In this document: piece after piece, positions 35,362-48,399 of the stretch
Layout: every line of letters begins with the position of its first letter
Numbering within the stretch: the first letter of the stretch is position 1
NCBI GenBank assembly: GCA_015680685.1
Contig: MNCI01037673.1
Location: forward strand, 537,802-601,801
Direction: 5' to 3'
Length of the DNA stretch: 64,000 bases
DNA from: Gnetum montanum
Taxonomy: Eukaryota; Streptophyta; Gnetopsida; Gnetales; Gnetaceae
Notes under the pieces: generated by a model
Told to the model about the DNA's origin: nothing
Seen by the model: the letters and a program-made list of their open reading frames with translations, nothing else
The model's database searches: none
Made by a program: the position numbers and the translations under genes

Positions 35362-35556
35362 TCACTATTCTAGGAAAGCTACTAAAAGGAAGACCAAAAA
35401 AGACTTGAGAAAAAATGATTGAAGATGATTTTAAGAAATTGCAAATAAGTAAATATTTAACTTTTTCATAGAGACAAATGATGAAAGAGAGCTCATGTAG
35501 CCAATCCCATTTTATTGGGACAAGCACATGATGATGATGATGATCTCCACTATGTT
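35362..35556 (+). mobile_element. LINE 3' end, part 2, with (GAT)n tail
   Basis: Continues the LINE after the solo LTR: RKATKRKTKKDLRK matches the GRPKKTW block. Then comes CATGTAGCCAATCCCATTTTATTGGGACAAG-type sequence, the typical end of plant LINEs (CATGTAGCC...CCCA...GGGA). It closes in a short (GAT)n repeat at about 35527-35542 instead of poly-A. Confidence 0.75.
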
Positions 35557-36200
35557 GATGTATGTCTTCAATTGAATGAAAAAGAAGATTTAGCTAATCT
35601 AAACAACATTACTAGCACCACGATAGAGCATCCTAATGTTTACTACTTAAAAGCTCTTCCATTTGATATTTTGGTTTCTAGAATGATTTTTGTGTACTTG
35701 AACATTGATGAAGATGTGGAAGAAAAAAGATAACCCTTAGCCATTAACCTTCCTATAATGAGAAGGATGCAACTACACAAGTCCCTTGATCTCTCACCTA
35801 AAAAAAAGACTATACATGAGGGAACTTCCTTATGAAGTTTTAAAAGTGAGGATTTCATGGGTAAATTAGTTATGAAAGGTTACTAAACACAAAAGGACAT
35901 GGCAAGAAAGTTGAAAGATCAAAGTTTTATAAATTATGACTTAAAGTGAAACCATTAGACTTAAAGTGGAATATATTTAGACTAATATGTGTGGCCTATC
36001 AGTAAGCATAATCATTCCATGCCACTTCTAGTGGTGAAGAAGTAAAAGAAATAAAGAGGGTAAAGTTGAAGAACAGGAATTTAAAAGTAATGATAATGAG
36101 GATGAAGAGGATTAGGATGGTGAAAATGAGTAAGCCATTGTAAGCTTCCTTGACTTTTTATATCATTTATCCCCTTTAGGCCTTTACTATGTTTAGTCCA
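35557..36200. other. Unrecognised open-frame remnant and spacer
   Basis: A frame to 35733 reads NEKEDLANLNNITSTTIEHP and continues protein-like past the stop with further breaks (PLAINLPIMRRMQLHKSLDL). It may be a transposon or gene relic; no family recognised. An acidic low-complexity run (GATAATGAGGATGAAGAGG) lies near 36090. Confidence 0.3.
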
Positions 36201-36660
36201 TGTTGTCTTAGTTTGTAGCTTTAGTTGAACACATGGACAACCATGTGAATTAATTTATGCTTTTAGGCTTTTTAGATTATAATAGATGTTTCATTTTCTA
36301 TAATTTACATTTTAGGAATTTGATATGATCATCTTATCATGTTTGATTTTAGACTTTTAAGATTATAGTAGATGTTGCTATTTTTATATATCTTAATTTT
36401 TTGTGATAATTATTTTGATTTATGTCTCTTTTAAAGCTCTATTATATTGTTGGAATTAAATTTGTTGTTATATTGACTTATGATATAATTTTAGGCTAAT
36501 TTTATATGATATAATTATGGAACTAAAACTAAGGTTTTATTATGTCTAAAGGCCTAAAAGATCTATTGGATAAGCATTACATTTGTATCATGAAAGTTAA
36601 ATATTGACCCAACAAAGTGACCAACTAACACAAGATGTAACAAGAAAAGATCATATAAGC
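36201..36660. other. AT-rich spacer
   Basis: Nothing recognised. Confidence 0.4.
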
Positions 36661-36960
36661 ATTTTGCTACAATAGTATATTTTTATTCCAAATATTTAGT
36701 TTGAGGACAACTAGGAAAAACATGATGCTCATCCTCAAGATTTCTTGATCCACATAGACTACATGTATGTTCTTCTCTTGGAAGTTGCATCCATCTTTAT
36801 CTTTCTATCCTAAGATAATGTGAATTCAAATGAAGCATGTTGATGAAAATGTGACATCTCATCAAGAGTACTATTGATAGATAACAAACATTTGAGTTTA
36901 AGTGGTTACCTCTCATGAATTCCAAAAAAGAATTTTTGTTGTCATATAGACTAACTTACA
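36661..36960 (-). mobile_element. Possible LINE zinc-binding end, minus strand
   Basis: Minus strand reads PREEHTCSLCGSRNLEDEHH then VFPSC. This is a C-x2-C...H...C pattern like the zinc-binding region near the end of LINE polymerases. A frame-shifted LNSHYLRIERDKDGC just upstream fits the block that normally precedes it. Too short and broken to classify. Confidence 0.35.
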
Positions 36961-39587
36961 ATTTAGAGGAAATGCAAAATTTTCTTTAAAATTCGTAGTA
37001 TATTATATGTATATTTTTAAAAAGTATATATCAAAGCAACATTAAGAACCTATTTGTTTATAGTGTCTATGTTGTCCATTAAACATCCAATTCTTAAACT
37101 CATCAATGGAAATAACAAAGAGAGTTAGAGGTAAAGGATGATCTTACTTCACCCTAATTTTATTCTAAAATTTTAAATTATTTTCTAATTCACTATCTTT
37201 GAGTTTGATGATAACTTCTTCATGTAACTTCTAAGTCTTAATAAAAAAACAATAAACTCAATAAAAGAACATACTACAATAATTCATAAATAAAAGAACA
37301 TCTTTCACTGTCACTTTCCATCACCCATGTAAAGTTAACACCCTCTCTCTATTTTAAATGTGAGCTACATCCAAAATCCTTACTACCATTTATAAGTTGT
37401 TTACTTATCCATAGTATGAGTGTTAATATTTATTCAAGTAAATGTGGTTGCAAGTCTATAAGAATATTTAACCTGTTCTAGCAAATGAGGACCCAACTAC
37501 CATTGTTGATCTTTTGAATGTAAATAAAAGGAACCAAGAATAGATTTGATTGTTTTCTTACTTAGGATGAGATCCCTAGCAAGGGTTACTTAATTAATGA
37601 AGCTAAAATCAAGAGCAATTCATAGTTACCCTATGAGCTTATTAGTATTCTTACTTTGTGCTAACTTTCTTTTTAACTTAACAAAGCAGCAACGATTCAA
37701 CTTATAATCTTACAACAACTCATATCAAATAATGTTAGAATATATGTTGTTAAGTCAAGATACAACCATTATTTTCTTAACTTAATCTATCAATTGTTAT
37801 GAAAGGTTGCGATGATTCAACAAATAGTCATAATTCCTTATGAGGTATAAGAAACCTCAAGCTATTATCAAAATAAAGAATATAATAGATGAAGAGGAAG
37901 AAAGAATAAAAGAAGAGATGGAAGAATAAAGTAAATGAAAAAGTAAGTGTCTGAACAAGTAAAATGAGGAAGTGGCATTAGAATAATAGTTGCAAGTAAT
38001 GTTCGTGAACTAGAAGGTATGAATAGGAGTGATTCATAAAAGTATGAAGGAAGCATTCCCTAAGCTAAAAGTGCAAATAGGAGTATCAAGAATTAATTAA
38101 TTCCATCTGAAGGATTGATGAGTAAGTGTCGTAGGAGACAATTGTGATTATTGCAAAATAGGGTTTTTTTTTTAGAGAAAAAGTGAAGATCCAAGTTGTG
38201 CCATACGTAGTTTGATATAGCTTCTTAAAAAGGAAGAGAAGGTCATGTCGAAGGTTACGATGAAAGAAGAAAAAAAAGATTGATGAAAAAGTAGTTCATA
38301 AGTAGATGAAGTTAAGTTAGGAGGACTTAGTAAAGTATAAAAGAAGGTTACGAATTTAAGTAAGAGAGAAGACTTAATGAAGTACAATGAACAAGATGAA
38401 ATGAAGTTCACTAAGAACTTAATGATGTACCAAGTGAGGATTGTGATAAGTCCACCTTCAGATGTTCATAATATAATGAGTTATGAATAATAGTTGCAAG
38501 TGTATTATAATCTTACGATGAAAAACTAGATGCAATCCAAAAGAAGATGCATTGTTAGAGGAAGAGCAATACTACTAAAACACAGGAAGTTCTTATATTT
38601 TTAGTATGACCACATCGAGAATGACAAGAAGCCCAAAGATGATGATTATGATTTAGTAGAATTGGAAACAATACTTGTTGTAGACTATCATTGATAGTTT
38701 ATGACTAGTACTAAGTTATCGAATCAAGTTAATGTAACTTTGTTCATCATAATAGGATTCATAAGTAGTTTAATTAGTAAGACTTACTATTGAAGTAGGG
38801 AAACAACCCTATCTATGATAGTTTGATTACTCGTTTTAGGTGGTTGCTAGTTTTAATGAGCTAATTATGGCTTAGTTTATATTTACTTGAGTTGCTTATT
38901 GAGCATTAAATGTATTCTCTTTGTTTGTAATTCCTAACAATGAGCTTCCTCTTTAAGCCATCTCTCAATTTTGGTTATTTATTTTAAATAGTTTCCTAAT
39001 CATTGAGTTTGAGATCCCACATGGTTATGGTAGTAAAAAAATAATTTTATGGAATTTATCATTTTACGAATTTGAGCTATCTACTAACACAATTCTCAAA
39101 AGCTGTATTTTGCAAATGTAATGTTTCATAAAGCCAAAATCTAACATTAAAGAATTATTTATAAATCTTAAACCTAGAGTGACACTAATTCCTTGCCAAG
39201 CTCATTTAAAATTGACTCTTAAAGAAGCTATTCCATTTAATGAGAATAATAAAAATAAGCTAAACCTTCATGATTCAAGAAAATAGTTTATTTAAAAATT
39301 CTTATTTAGTAAAACAAAGCCATATTCAAGTCTAGCTAAATAGTTTAAAACTATAAAGTAAATTGACAAACTAACAAAAAAACCAAGAAAGAAAAGCAGA
39401 ACCTATTTAAAATGCTATTACAGAAAATAACTTACAAACTTCCTTTTGCTTCCCCCCAAAAAGTCTCCATTCGAGTTCCTTTTTAGCTACCTACTTGAAG
39501 CTTTTTATAGTAGCTCCTATGGTTACAACAATTACAAAACTAATCAAGACTTAATTAATTTTACAATTTTTTTGTATAGTTGCTAAA
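36961..39587. other. AT-rich spacer, no gene seen
   Basis: Long low-GC stretch. 37880-38420 is strongly purine-rich on the plus strand (GAAGA/AAGAGA type). No domain-bearing ORF. Confidence 0.5.
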
Positions 39588-40282
39588 CTACCTTGAAAAG
39601 TTTTTTGATACTTTGAATTCATTGGCCTTTAATTGGTAACTTTTGTGAAATTTTGCTGTAATTACCAAAACTTTGATTACCTGGTTCAATGTTCCTGGTT
39701 TTAATTGATCTAGCTTCTTTATTACCTCTTTCACTTCCATTTCACTAGCTTCTAATTTAGTTAATGAATTAGTTAATTCATTTAGTGTTATTCGTATTGT
39801 TGAACAAGCTTGATGCAATTCCAAATTCGTTTGGTTGATGTTAGTCATCACTCTTGCAACTACCATCATGATGTTATCTAAAAACTTCCTTTTTAATGGT
39901 GGTAGTCTCTTCCTTATTTCAGTTATTGTTCTTATGAAATCTTGAGTTCTTTGATCTATTTACATAAATATAGTTTGATTTGTTTTAGATTCTTCAATTT
40001 CTGCTTGGATTTCTCTTACCTGTTCCTTTTGGAAATTAACTTAGCAACTAGCTCTTGAAAATTTGGTTGTAGCAGATAAGCATGATATGAAGATTTTGTT
40101 TTCTTGGTCTATTCTAATTTTGAGTTCACAATAGCTAAAATTTCTTCTAATTGTAGGCTAGCTTACTCTTTGATTATTATTGTAGATTTAAGTTGCTCAT
40201 TTAAATCCTTAGAGTCTTTTAGCTGTTCCTTCAGTGTAGTTATTTCTTGCTCATTTTACACTAAGAATTCTTTAGGTCTAAT
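39588..40282 (-). pseudogene. Decayed coiled-coil coding region
   Basis: Minus strand gives a long but broken Leu/Lys/Glu-rich frame. It starts at the LTR border with DLSIRPKEFLV, EQLKDSKDLNEQLKSTIIIK and ASLQLEEILAIVNSKLE. It continues to the 93-codon ORF 39588-39869 (ASEMEVKEVIKKLDQLKPG). Heptad-like patterns suggest a coiled coil. Family unknown; it could be a transposon structural protein or a host gene relic cut by LTR E. Confidence 0.35.
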
Positions 40283-41205
40283 TGATAAATCATGTTTTTC
40301 ATAGGCTAAGATATCAGGTATCCAATATCGGATACTTGGTATGTTAGCCCTGATATTGAAGCACATGCTACACTATCGAATATGTGATATCGCGAGATGC
40401 ATGCCTACCTATAAATACAACACTTGGGCACATGATCTAAATAACTTTTGATTCCATCCTTAGGTAGACTCTTTCAATTTGTTTTCCTAGTTTTAGTAAT
40501 AGAGTGAATGCCTGCAGTGTGGTGTTGAGTAGTTCTATGGAATCTTTATTTGAGTGAAGTGTACTTGGACACAGTTCATGACCAGAAATAAAGATTGAGA
40601 TTTTTTTTCATCATTATATCATCCACTTAGTTTAACTATTTTACTTAGCATAGATTTTACTGCCTTTTCAGTTTAATCATTTATATTTCCAAATATTTTA
40701 CTTAACTTGTTCATTAGTGAAGCAGAATGAACGTTTAAGTGTAATATTTTACTTAGCATAGATTTTACTGCCTTTTGAACGTTTAAGTGTAATTGTTTGG
40801 TAATCCTAGTAGTGTTATTGCTTAGTTCATCGAGTAGCATAGCGCTTGGTAATCCTAGTAATAGTTACATGAGCCCAAGACATGTACGGTGAGCCAAAAC
40901 TAGATGCTCATTGATCCAGACAAGTTTAGATTTACCTTCTTGTTGTTAGTTAGATTAAATAATTAGTTTATCCATTATTGTTAATATTAGCATAAGGTCA
41001 TAACAACATCAATTATCATATGCCTCACTTTGGAATAAACCATATGTGATAAAGCTACCACTAGTCCAAGTGGGAAGATAGTGTCCTGCAATCAATGCTT
41101 AATAATCTAGATACCACAACTAGTCCCATCCATGGAATTCGATCGTATCATGCATGAACGCTTGTGATTCATATAGTTGGGCATAGGGGTACCTATCTCT
41201 CATCA
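40283..41205 (+). mobile_element. LTR E, 5' LTR of a large nested element
   Basis: 923 bases from TGATAAATC to CTCATCA. TATA box at 40410-40417, with an array of GATATC/AATATC palindromic motifs upstream. Followed directly by TTGTTGCTATTGCCAAGGAT, which matches a tRNA-Asp-type primer-binding site (TGGCGCCGTTGCCGGGGA) at 12 of 18 bases with mostly transition differences. Its U3 aligns with that of the LTR at 62705 and with no other copy. The left flank CTAAT (40278-40282) nearly matches CTAAC (63602-63606). Confidence 0.75.
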
Positions 41206-41225
41206 TTGTTGCTATTGCCAAGGAT
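41206..41225 (+). other. Degenerate primer-binding site (tRNA-Asp type)
   Basis: Directly abuts the CA end of LTR E. Differences from the usual Athila/Tat site are mostly C-to-T or G-to-A, as expected from methylated-cytosine decay. Confidence 0.5.
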
Positions 41226-41324
41226 GGTGCTATTTATCTAGATTAGTTATATTAAACATGATCATTGTAAATGTATTAACAATTTATGTTTTAGAAAATT
41301 TTAAAATTTTAAGTCACACACAAT

Positions 41325-42196
41325 TAATGAGTGGCCAGGTATCCCTACGTCCAACCATACGAATCATAAGCATTCACATGCAATCCGGTCCAATCTTGCA
41401 GACCTTAAGTTCTTAAGTACACTAGTTCCAACACATGAAATCTAATCATCACAATCGTTGTCTTCTCAACTATACTTGTGGAGCTTAATTATATGGTTAA
41501 GTATAATTGAGACACATGATTTTTTTATTTTTTATTTTATTTTTCTATGATTAACAACAAGTTGAAACTTAATTTATGGACCACATTAATTAATTTAATT
41601 GTTGATCAATAACCAACTATCCTGACATAAGTATCTGGGCCCACTTTCCATGCACATCCTGAACACGTATAATGCTGTTGGATTACCAAATGTTAAGCGT
41701 TTCTAGGATTACCAAGCATCATGCGTAGGCTTGAAGTGGTCGTACTTATGTGCTTAATTAATTTCTATTTAATTGAACTAGCTTGCCTTTAGCTTAATTA
41801 CTTGGGAGCATTAAAGGAAATTACATAACACATTAAATGCATGAATAAAATATGTAAGCTAGCCAAGGTGCTACAAGGGTTGATTAAAAAGCTCATCTTT
41901 ATTATTGCACACACCGCAGTGCTAAGGTACAATAGTGCTCAAATAAAGATTTATACACTCAATGAATCTTGCTATGGACATTTTGGAAAATATTCTAACT
42001 CTGGAGAAAAGAAACTACAAGAGCTCTACCATGCTATGATAAAAAAACTATATGGAAATTGTGTGCCCAAGTGCTATCTTTATAGGTTAGCACATATATC
42101 GTGATATCAGATATTTGACATCACATCTTGGTATCTGATATCGGATACCTAACATCATGGCTCTAATATTAGAGCCTTGCAAAATACGATTCATCA
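41325..42196 (-). mobile_element. LTR F, 3' LTR of minus-strand element 1
   Basis: 872 bases. The U5 end (TAATGAGTGGCCAGGTATCC on the plus strand, first G decayed) is only 119 bases from the end of LTR E. The U3 start (minus strand TGATGAATCG) is preceded by the purine-rich CATGGGGGTA. Internal sequence of element 1 follows to the right. Confidence 0.75.
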
Positions 42197-44528
42197 TACC
42201 CCCATGACTGAATGAAAACTCATCCTCAAGTGAACAAAAGAAGGAACAAGTTCCTTACAAAATATTGGGAAGGTATGGGATTATTGACTAACATGCAAAC
42301 TAGCTTAGATAAAACAAATAGACTCTAAGTGCCCAAGCACATGGATTTACAATCTTTTACAAAATTGGGTGTTCATGACAACAAAATTAAACACCCTAGA
42401 AAAAACTAACATTTGACTCTTTTGGTAGTTAAAGAGGGAGGAAGAAGATCCAAAAATCATGAATGGTCCTTTTTGCATGGTGTTGCTATGTCTTCCTTAT
42501 TGAAGATAATCCCATTTCCAGTCCATGCTTCCCACTGCAATCACAAAAAAATTGTGGATTAATGTGCAATGTGTAACATATAGCTTTTAAGTACCTTATC
42601 TCATCAGTGGTTACGCTTGCCTAGGTTGTGATTATGGTGGATTGATTCCTTTAATAGTGTTGGTGGGAAAACTGAAGAATAGGGTGAAAAGGATAAGTGG
42701 CCCATTAAATTTTGAAAAGTTTAAACATGATGAAATGATTGAAGAGGGTTGAAGAATTCACAATAATAAAAAAAGAGTCTCATTAAACAACATTGTGAAG
42801 ATTGTGCACAATAGGATGTGATTGATAGGGCATGAAAAAGGGTTTGATTATGAGAATGTCTAAGGATAAAGGACTTGACTAACCCAATCAAAAGGTATGC
42901 AATTGGGTCCTTCCCAACGCAGGAATAGGCCCTTTATTGCCCTTGCATAACTTCAAACCAAGGAGTCCATGGGTGATTAATGGTTACGAAAAGTTAAGTA
43001 TAAAAAACTCAGAAGAAATTACCTAAGAATTTCGACACATAAAACCAAGACATCAAATAAAAACATGAAACTAGTAGTGAGGCGAGACATGGAAAGCATA
43101 GATGGATGAGAGAGAGAGAGAGAGTGGAATGGAGTTCCTAATTAAGATCACATGAAGTCCCTTATGAGGTTTGTGGTTAAATGACTTGATAAAATCCATC
43201 CTTAGTCTAGACCAAAGCCAACCATGTTCAGTGACTTCATATTGCCATTCTAAGAACAATCCATCCCCTGAGATACAAGAGTGCTCCCATAGAACAACCA
43301 TCATTTATTATTAAAGAAGAAAAGAGAAGTAGGAAGTGAGAAAGGGCCTTATTTAGAGGGGACCTTCAGACATGGATAACATCTTTTTCTAGTCTCATAA
43401 CTAGTGCTTATAGCCTGTTTATTTTGTCTAAGGGGTGTGCTTTGAATTTTCATTTTTTTTTAATATGGGAACCACACCATGCAAAGACTTATTTAACTTC
43501 CTATTATTGGTTGACACAAAATGGTAAGAAATCCATGAAAACACACATGCACCCAAGTAAGTAGATATACACAAAGAGTATCGAGTCCCCTTGATGTCAC
43601 ACCTTGTTCAAACCTTTGAATCCTTTCCAAATCTAGAAACTACCAAGATCATAAGTTTGTTAAAATTTTATTAATGAAAAAGGGACCGTACATTTCTAGA
43701 AAAAAAAAAAAACGAGAGAGTTTGTGGATGGATGGATGTTGTGGACTCACTGCCTATTTCTTGAAAAAGAAACCATGTCCTGGTTATAAGTAACAAAATT
43801 CAAAGCTAAAATTCAAACATCAATGATCAAATAATCAGATAGCACATGCCCACATCAATCAAATCACATTGTACTCAATTGGTAATAAGGCATGTTATTA
43901 TTAAGACACAATAAAAAATCACATTCAAATAAAGGAAAATATACAAGAAATTGTAAAATATTTTTAAAAAATAAAACATAAGAATGATGTTCTAAAATAA
44001 AAAGTTTTTGAAAAATTAATAATGTAAAAATAAAAAGGTATAAGATAAAGAATGTGTAAGACAAAAAGTTGTAAAAGTAACAAGGTGTAAAATAAAAATG
44101 TGTAAAACGAAAAGATGAAAAACTGAGGAGTCGCTTATATAGTTAGCATGGATGGCCATCTCTCCCATGACTAAGTTGAAAGGAGGAGATCCGAAAGATT
44201 GAGCATGGTTGTCCATTCGATGAGGCATTTGTTGCATTAGCTTTCTTAAGCTCATGGAAAGGTTTTGACTTATTGTGTGTTGACCAACTACTTTTTGTTT
44301 GGGCTCTCAAGTTTGTAGATCAACATGGCCCCAAAAGGAAAATTTTTGTAAATGATATAAGGTCCTTTACACAATGTTCGGAACTTAGTTTGTTGAAGTA
44401 CATGTGTGGGGTTCTAGTAGAGGACCTTATCTCCTAGTTAAAATTTGACTTTCCTAATTTTAAGGTCATGGCATTTTTTGTTGAATGCCTTGTGTAACTC
44501 ATTAGGTGACAAGGGCACCAATTGATTT

Positions 44529-45383
44529 TCATCTAGCAAGTTGAGATTCATTAATATTTCTTTTTGTGCTAGACTTAAAGTCAAGGTCAAGGTCATAGGT
44601 TGTTGAAAGTTTATGGAGCTTAGATTGAATAGGAAGTGTTAATAGTCTTTTGTACACTAGCTCATAGGGAGAATAGCCTATATGAAGTTTCCATGTTGAG
44701 TGGTACACCCAGAGGGCATCGTTGAATTTTGTGCTCCAGTCTTTCCTATATTTTTTGATAGTTCTCATTAGGATCTTTGTGATTTCCTTATTTGTAACCT
44801 TAGCTTGACCATTGGCTTGGGGGTGGAAAGGTATTATTAGTTTATGTTCAACCCCAAGTGTTGCATGAATTTCTAAAAGGTAGTGCCTGTAAAGTAGGTT
44901 CCATTGTTAGAAATTAATGCACATGGCACACCAAACCTATTTACAACATTCTGTTGTACAAATTAAGCAGTGGTAGTTGGTGATAGCTACTACTTCTACC
45001 CATTTCATATAATAGTCAACAAAAACTATGATGTATGCCTTTTCATTTGACATGGGTGTGATGGGACCTGTGAAATCAATGCCCTAGACGTTAAAGGGTT
45101 CTAGTAGTTGGATCCACTATTGAGGTTCCTTCATTCTAGCAATCATTCCACCATCTTATCGGCAAAGTTTACAAGAGTGGACATGTTAGTGAGCATCCTT
45201 GAAGATTGTTGGCCAATAATACCCTACCATTAGGATTTTAATGGCCATGCATCTCTTAGCATAGTGGCCCCCACAAGGACCCTCATGAGGATCTTGGAGA
45301 ATGCATAGTTGATTAGCATTAGGGGCACACCAACGAACCAAGCCGTTAGTGCACACCTTGTAAAGGTGTCCATTGATCTCCAT
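44529..45383 (-). pseudogene. Element 1 integrase remnant
   Basis: 45186-45383 is the zinc-binding N-terminal part (HEGPCGGHYAKRCMAIKILM, YYWPTIFKDAH). 44529-44768 is the end of the catalytic region (RKDWSTKFNDALWVYHSTWK, IGYSPYELVY). The core between them is scattered over several frames. The C-terminal substrate-binding-like region runs on to about 44300. Confidence 0.8.
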
Positions 45384-45668
45384 AAAGCATTTTACTTGGT
45401 GAAGAAACTATTGTTTCTTCCGGTGGTCCAACCCTTGTGGCATCTCTTAAGTGAGAAGATAGGTGAGAATGTCATTGTACCATTTAGGCTTAGTGGGCAA
45501 TTGTTCAATTATAGCCTTGGCAAAAAAAACTTCATTAGGAAATAGATTAAACAATGGGCCTTCCTTCTCTTTGTTGTCCCATTGCAATTGAGATAAGTGG
45601 TCAGTGACCACATTCTTAGTTTCCTTTCGATCTACCATCATAAGATCTAATTCTTGTAAGATCACTAG

Positions 45669-45893
45669 TCATTGTATGACATGGGGGCTCACTATTGGCT
45701 TGTTCTTGAGGATGCGAATGTCACTGTGGTCCATGTGCATAAACACTTTATATCCAAGCACATAATGCCTAAACTTTTTTAGAGCAAACACCACTACCTT
45801 CAATTCTTTTTCTATGGTGGTGTAGTTTAGTTGTGCATCGACAATGCTTTGGCTTGCATAGTGGATGTAATATGGATATTTCTTATCATCCAA
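45669..45893 (-). pseudogene. Element 1 RNase H remnant
   Basis: Reads IHYASQSIVDAQLNYTTIEK then ELKVVVFALKKFRHYVLGYK. This is the RNase H-like block following Ty3/gypsy reverse transcriptases. The equivalent is missing from element 2. Confidence 0.85.
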
Positions 45894-45949
45894 CTATGAA
45901 AGCACAACTCCCAAGATGTAATTTGATGCATCTGTTATAACATGAAATG

Positions 45950-46900
45950 GTCTAGACCAGTTGGGTGCTTGTAGAATTGGAGTTTCTACAAGTTTTTCCT
46001 TCAATTATTGTAATGATTTTTCACATTCCTTGGTCCAAAAAAATGGAGCATCTTTCTTTGTTAGATCAACCAATGGTTTTATGATCTTAGAGAAATTTTT
46101 TATGAACCACTAGTAGCAGCCAGTGTGTCCAAGGAATGACTGGACATCTTTTACAGTTTTTGGTTAGTGGGTAATTCCTTGGATGATCCTTATTTTTTCT
46201 AGGTTGACCTTAATTCCTCCTTGTGAGATTCGGTGTCTCAATACAATGCCTTCTTGGAACATGAGATGGTTCTTTTGCCAATTGAGCTGTAGGTTTGCTT
46301 GAATGTAGTGCCATATGTGGAGAAGTTATCCATAAAGACTTCCACTCCACTACCAATTTGTTGTTGAAAGATGGTTAAGACCAAGCATTGGAATGTAGTA
46401 AGAGTATTGCATAGACTAAAAGGCATTTTGTGATATGCAAAGGTCCCCTAGGGACTCGTGAATGTTGTTTTAGCCTGGTCCTCTAGAACAATTTGGTTTT
46501 GGTTTAAGCCACTATAACCATCCAAAAAATTGTAATAGTAATGCCCAAATATGATGTTTAACACTTGATCAACAAATGGAAATGGAAAGTGATCCTTGAA
46601 TGTTGCCATATTCAATAGCCAAAAATTGATGCAAACTTGCGACTTGCCATCTTTCTTTGACACAATCATGAGTGGACTAATCCACTCACTATCTGCAATG
46701 GGATAGATAAAACCTACCTTAAGGAGTTATTTGATTTCCTCCTTAATGATCTACTTCAATTTGGGTTTCAATCATCTTTATGGTTGCCTCTTTGGCTTCA
46801 TGGCCACGTCGATGTAGATACGATGTTAACATATCCTAGGATCAATCCCTGTGAGTTCAGGATATGACCAAGTAAATGTTGTTGATCGTTTTTCAACCAC
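45950..46900 (-). pseudogene. Element 1 reverse transcriptase remnant
   Basis: 46448-46669 gives VCINFWLLNMATFKDHFPFP and FLDGYSGLNQ. 46238-46426 gives VEVFMDNFSTYG, the position of the catalytic FMDD box, with the second Asp changed to Asn. The frames do not join, and upstream stops precede SEWISPL. Confidence 0.85.
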
Positions 46901-47639
46901 ATTCAACAACATCTATTTTTGTTCTGGAATAATATTTGCATTGATTATTATTGACTTCCCATTTTTTAAGAATACATATTCGATGCTAGCAGGTAGAGTT
47001 TTTAGCTCAAGGGGCTGTTACTTAAAATTTTTAGAAATTTCCAACTCTTCCCAATAGGTGTCATCATTTGCATTATAAGAAAGTTGGTGATGAACTTTCT
47101 CTAGTTCATTCATGCCTGCAACACAATGCCATGTCAATCTCTCAGTAGGTTCCATGCACATTGTGCTACTTTTAGGATCAATAGTCAACCACTGGGTGCC
47201 TTTTTGTTTTGTGGCTATTGTGTATAGACACTTTTGAATATATGCTTTAGGTGTACACTACCTGATGTAGAAATGGATGCTTATTTAATATACTAGAGTT
47301 TCTGCATGCAATTGCAGCCTATATTGCTATATCTAATACATGGAACTCAGTTCTTCAAAATTTTTTTGAATGCATTTTCCTTAGATATTTCCAAGGAAAG
47401 ATATTTGATGTCCATTCTTGCATCAGCAATGCTTAGTTATGCTCTTTCCATGATTATTAGAAAGTCACCTTTATAGGTCTCAACCTTGATTACTAGGAAA
47501 TCAGCAAGATAAGACCACCCAAAGATAGTGGTCACAATATCTTCCACTAGTCCCAATGGATCAATAATGGATTGGCTTGCCAATTGTAATCAAATATTTC
47601 TCTTCTTGAGGGACGATAGGTTCTAGGCAGTATACATCT

Positions 47640-47760
47640 CATAAGAAATCAGATTCACACCAAAACTTGAATTAAGAAAAGCTTTACATGGTTCACTCCC
47701 AACAATCTGCAAATAGTTAAGAGGAGTCATAGGATCAGATAATTTCTATTGGAAGGTTGC
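47640..47760 (-). pseudogene. Element 1 protease remnant
   Basis: Minus strand reads LNYLQIVGSEPCKAFLNSSF then GVNLIS. Compared with element 2 (ALLDSGSSINLIS), the catalytic Asp is replaced by Asn. Confidence 0.7.
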
Positions 47761-48399
47761 TAATCTAGATCTAATCAGATATGACATGAGTAAGCATAAT
47801 AGTATGGATTGTAGGTGGTATTTGGTTTGAAGGGGACTCAAAGGAATTAGATGTAAAGAGAGATGGAGGAGCAGGGTTGCCAACCACATGTATATGTGAG
47901 GGCTTAGGTGGACTGTTGAGTTAGAAAAAGGATCTTTTTCATGATTTAGTATCCAAACCACTCAATTGAAAAATTAGTTGTAGATTAATGGCCCTGGTGA
48001 CATTGCATTACTGTGGTTGGGCTAGAAGTTCACCCAGCATAGATGGAGTAAGAGGTAGTTGTGTTGAGGATGGAGGAATTGTTGCAAGAATAGGAGGAGG
48101 ATAAGGATAAAAGGTGGTATGCCTCCTTAAATGTGGAGAATGAGAGTTTGATAATAGTTGGAAGGATAGTAGTGAGGTTGGAAAGTAGAAATGTGACTAG
48201 AAGAGTCATGTGGAGATAGGGGTTGTTGAATGTAATACCCATATGGATCAGGTTGTCTGTAAGGGTATTTCTACCTTGGTAGTGCCAACACCCATGACCG
48301 TGGTTGTTTCCATTGTTAATATTGCTCGTATGGTGGAGTTCCACTTGGATAATACTATTGTTGCTAGTGGAACTACTTAGGATTGCCTTTAGGATAAGG

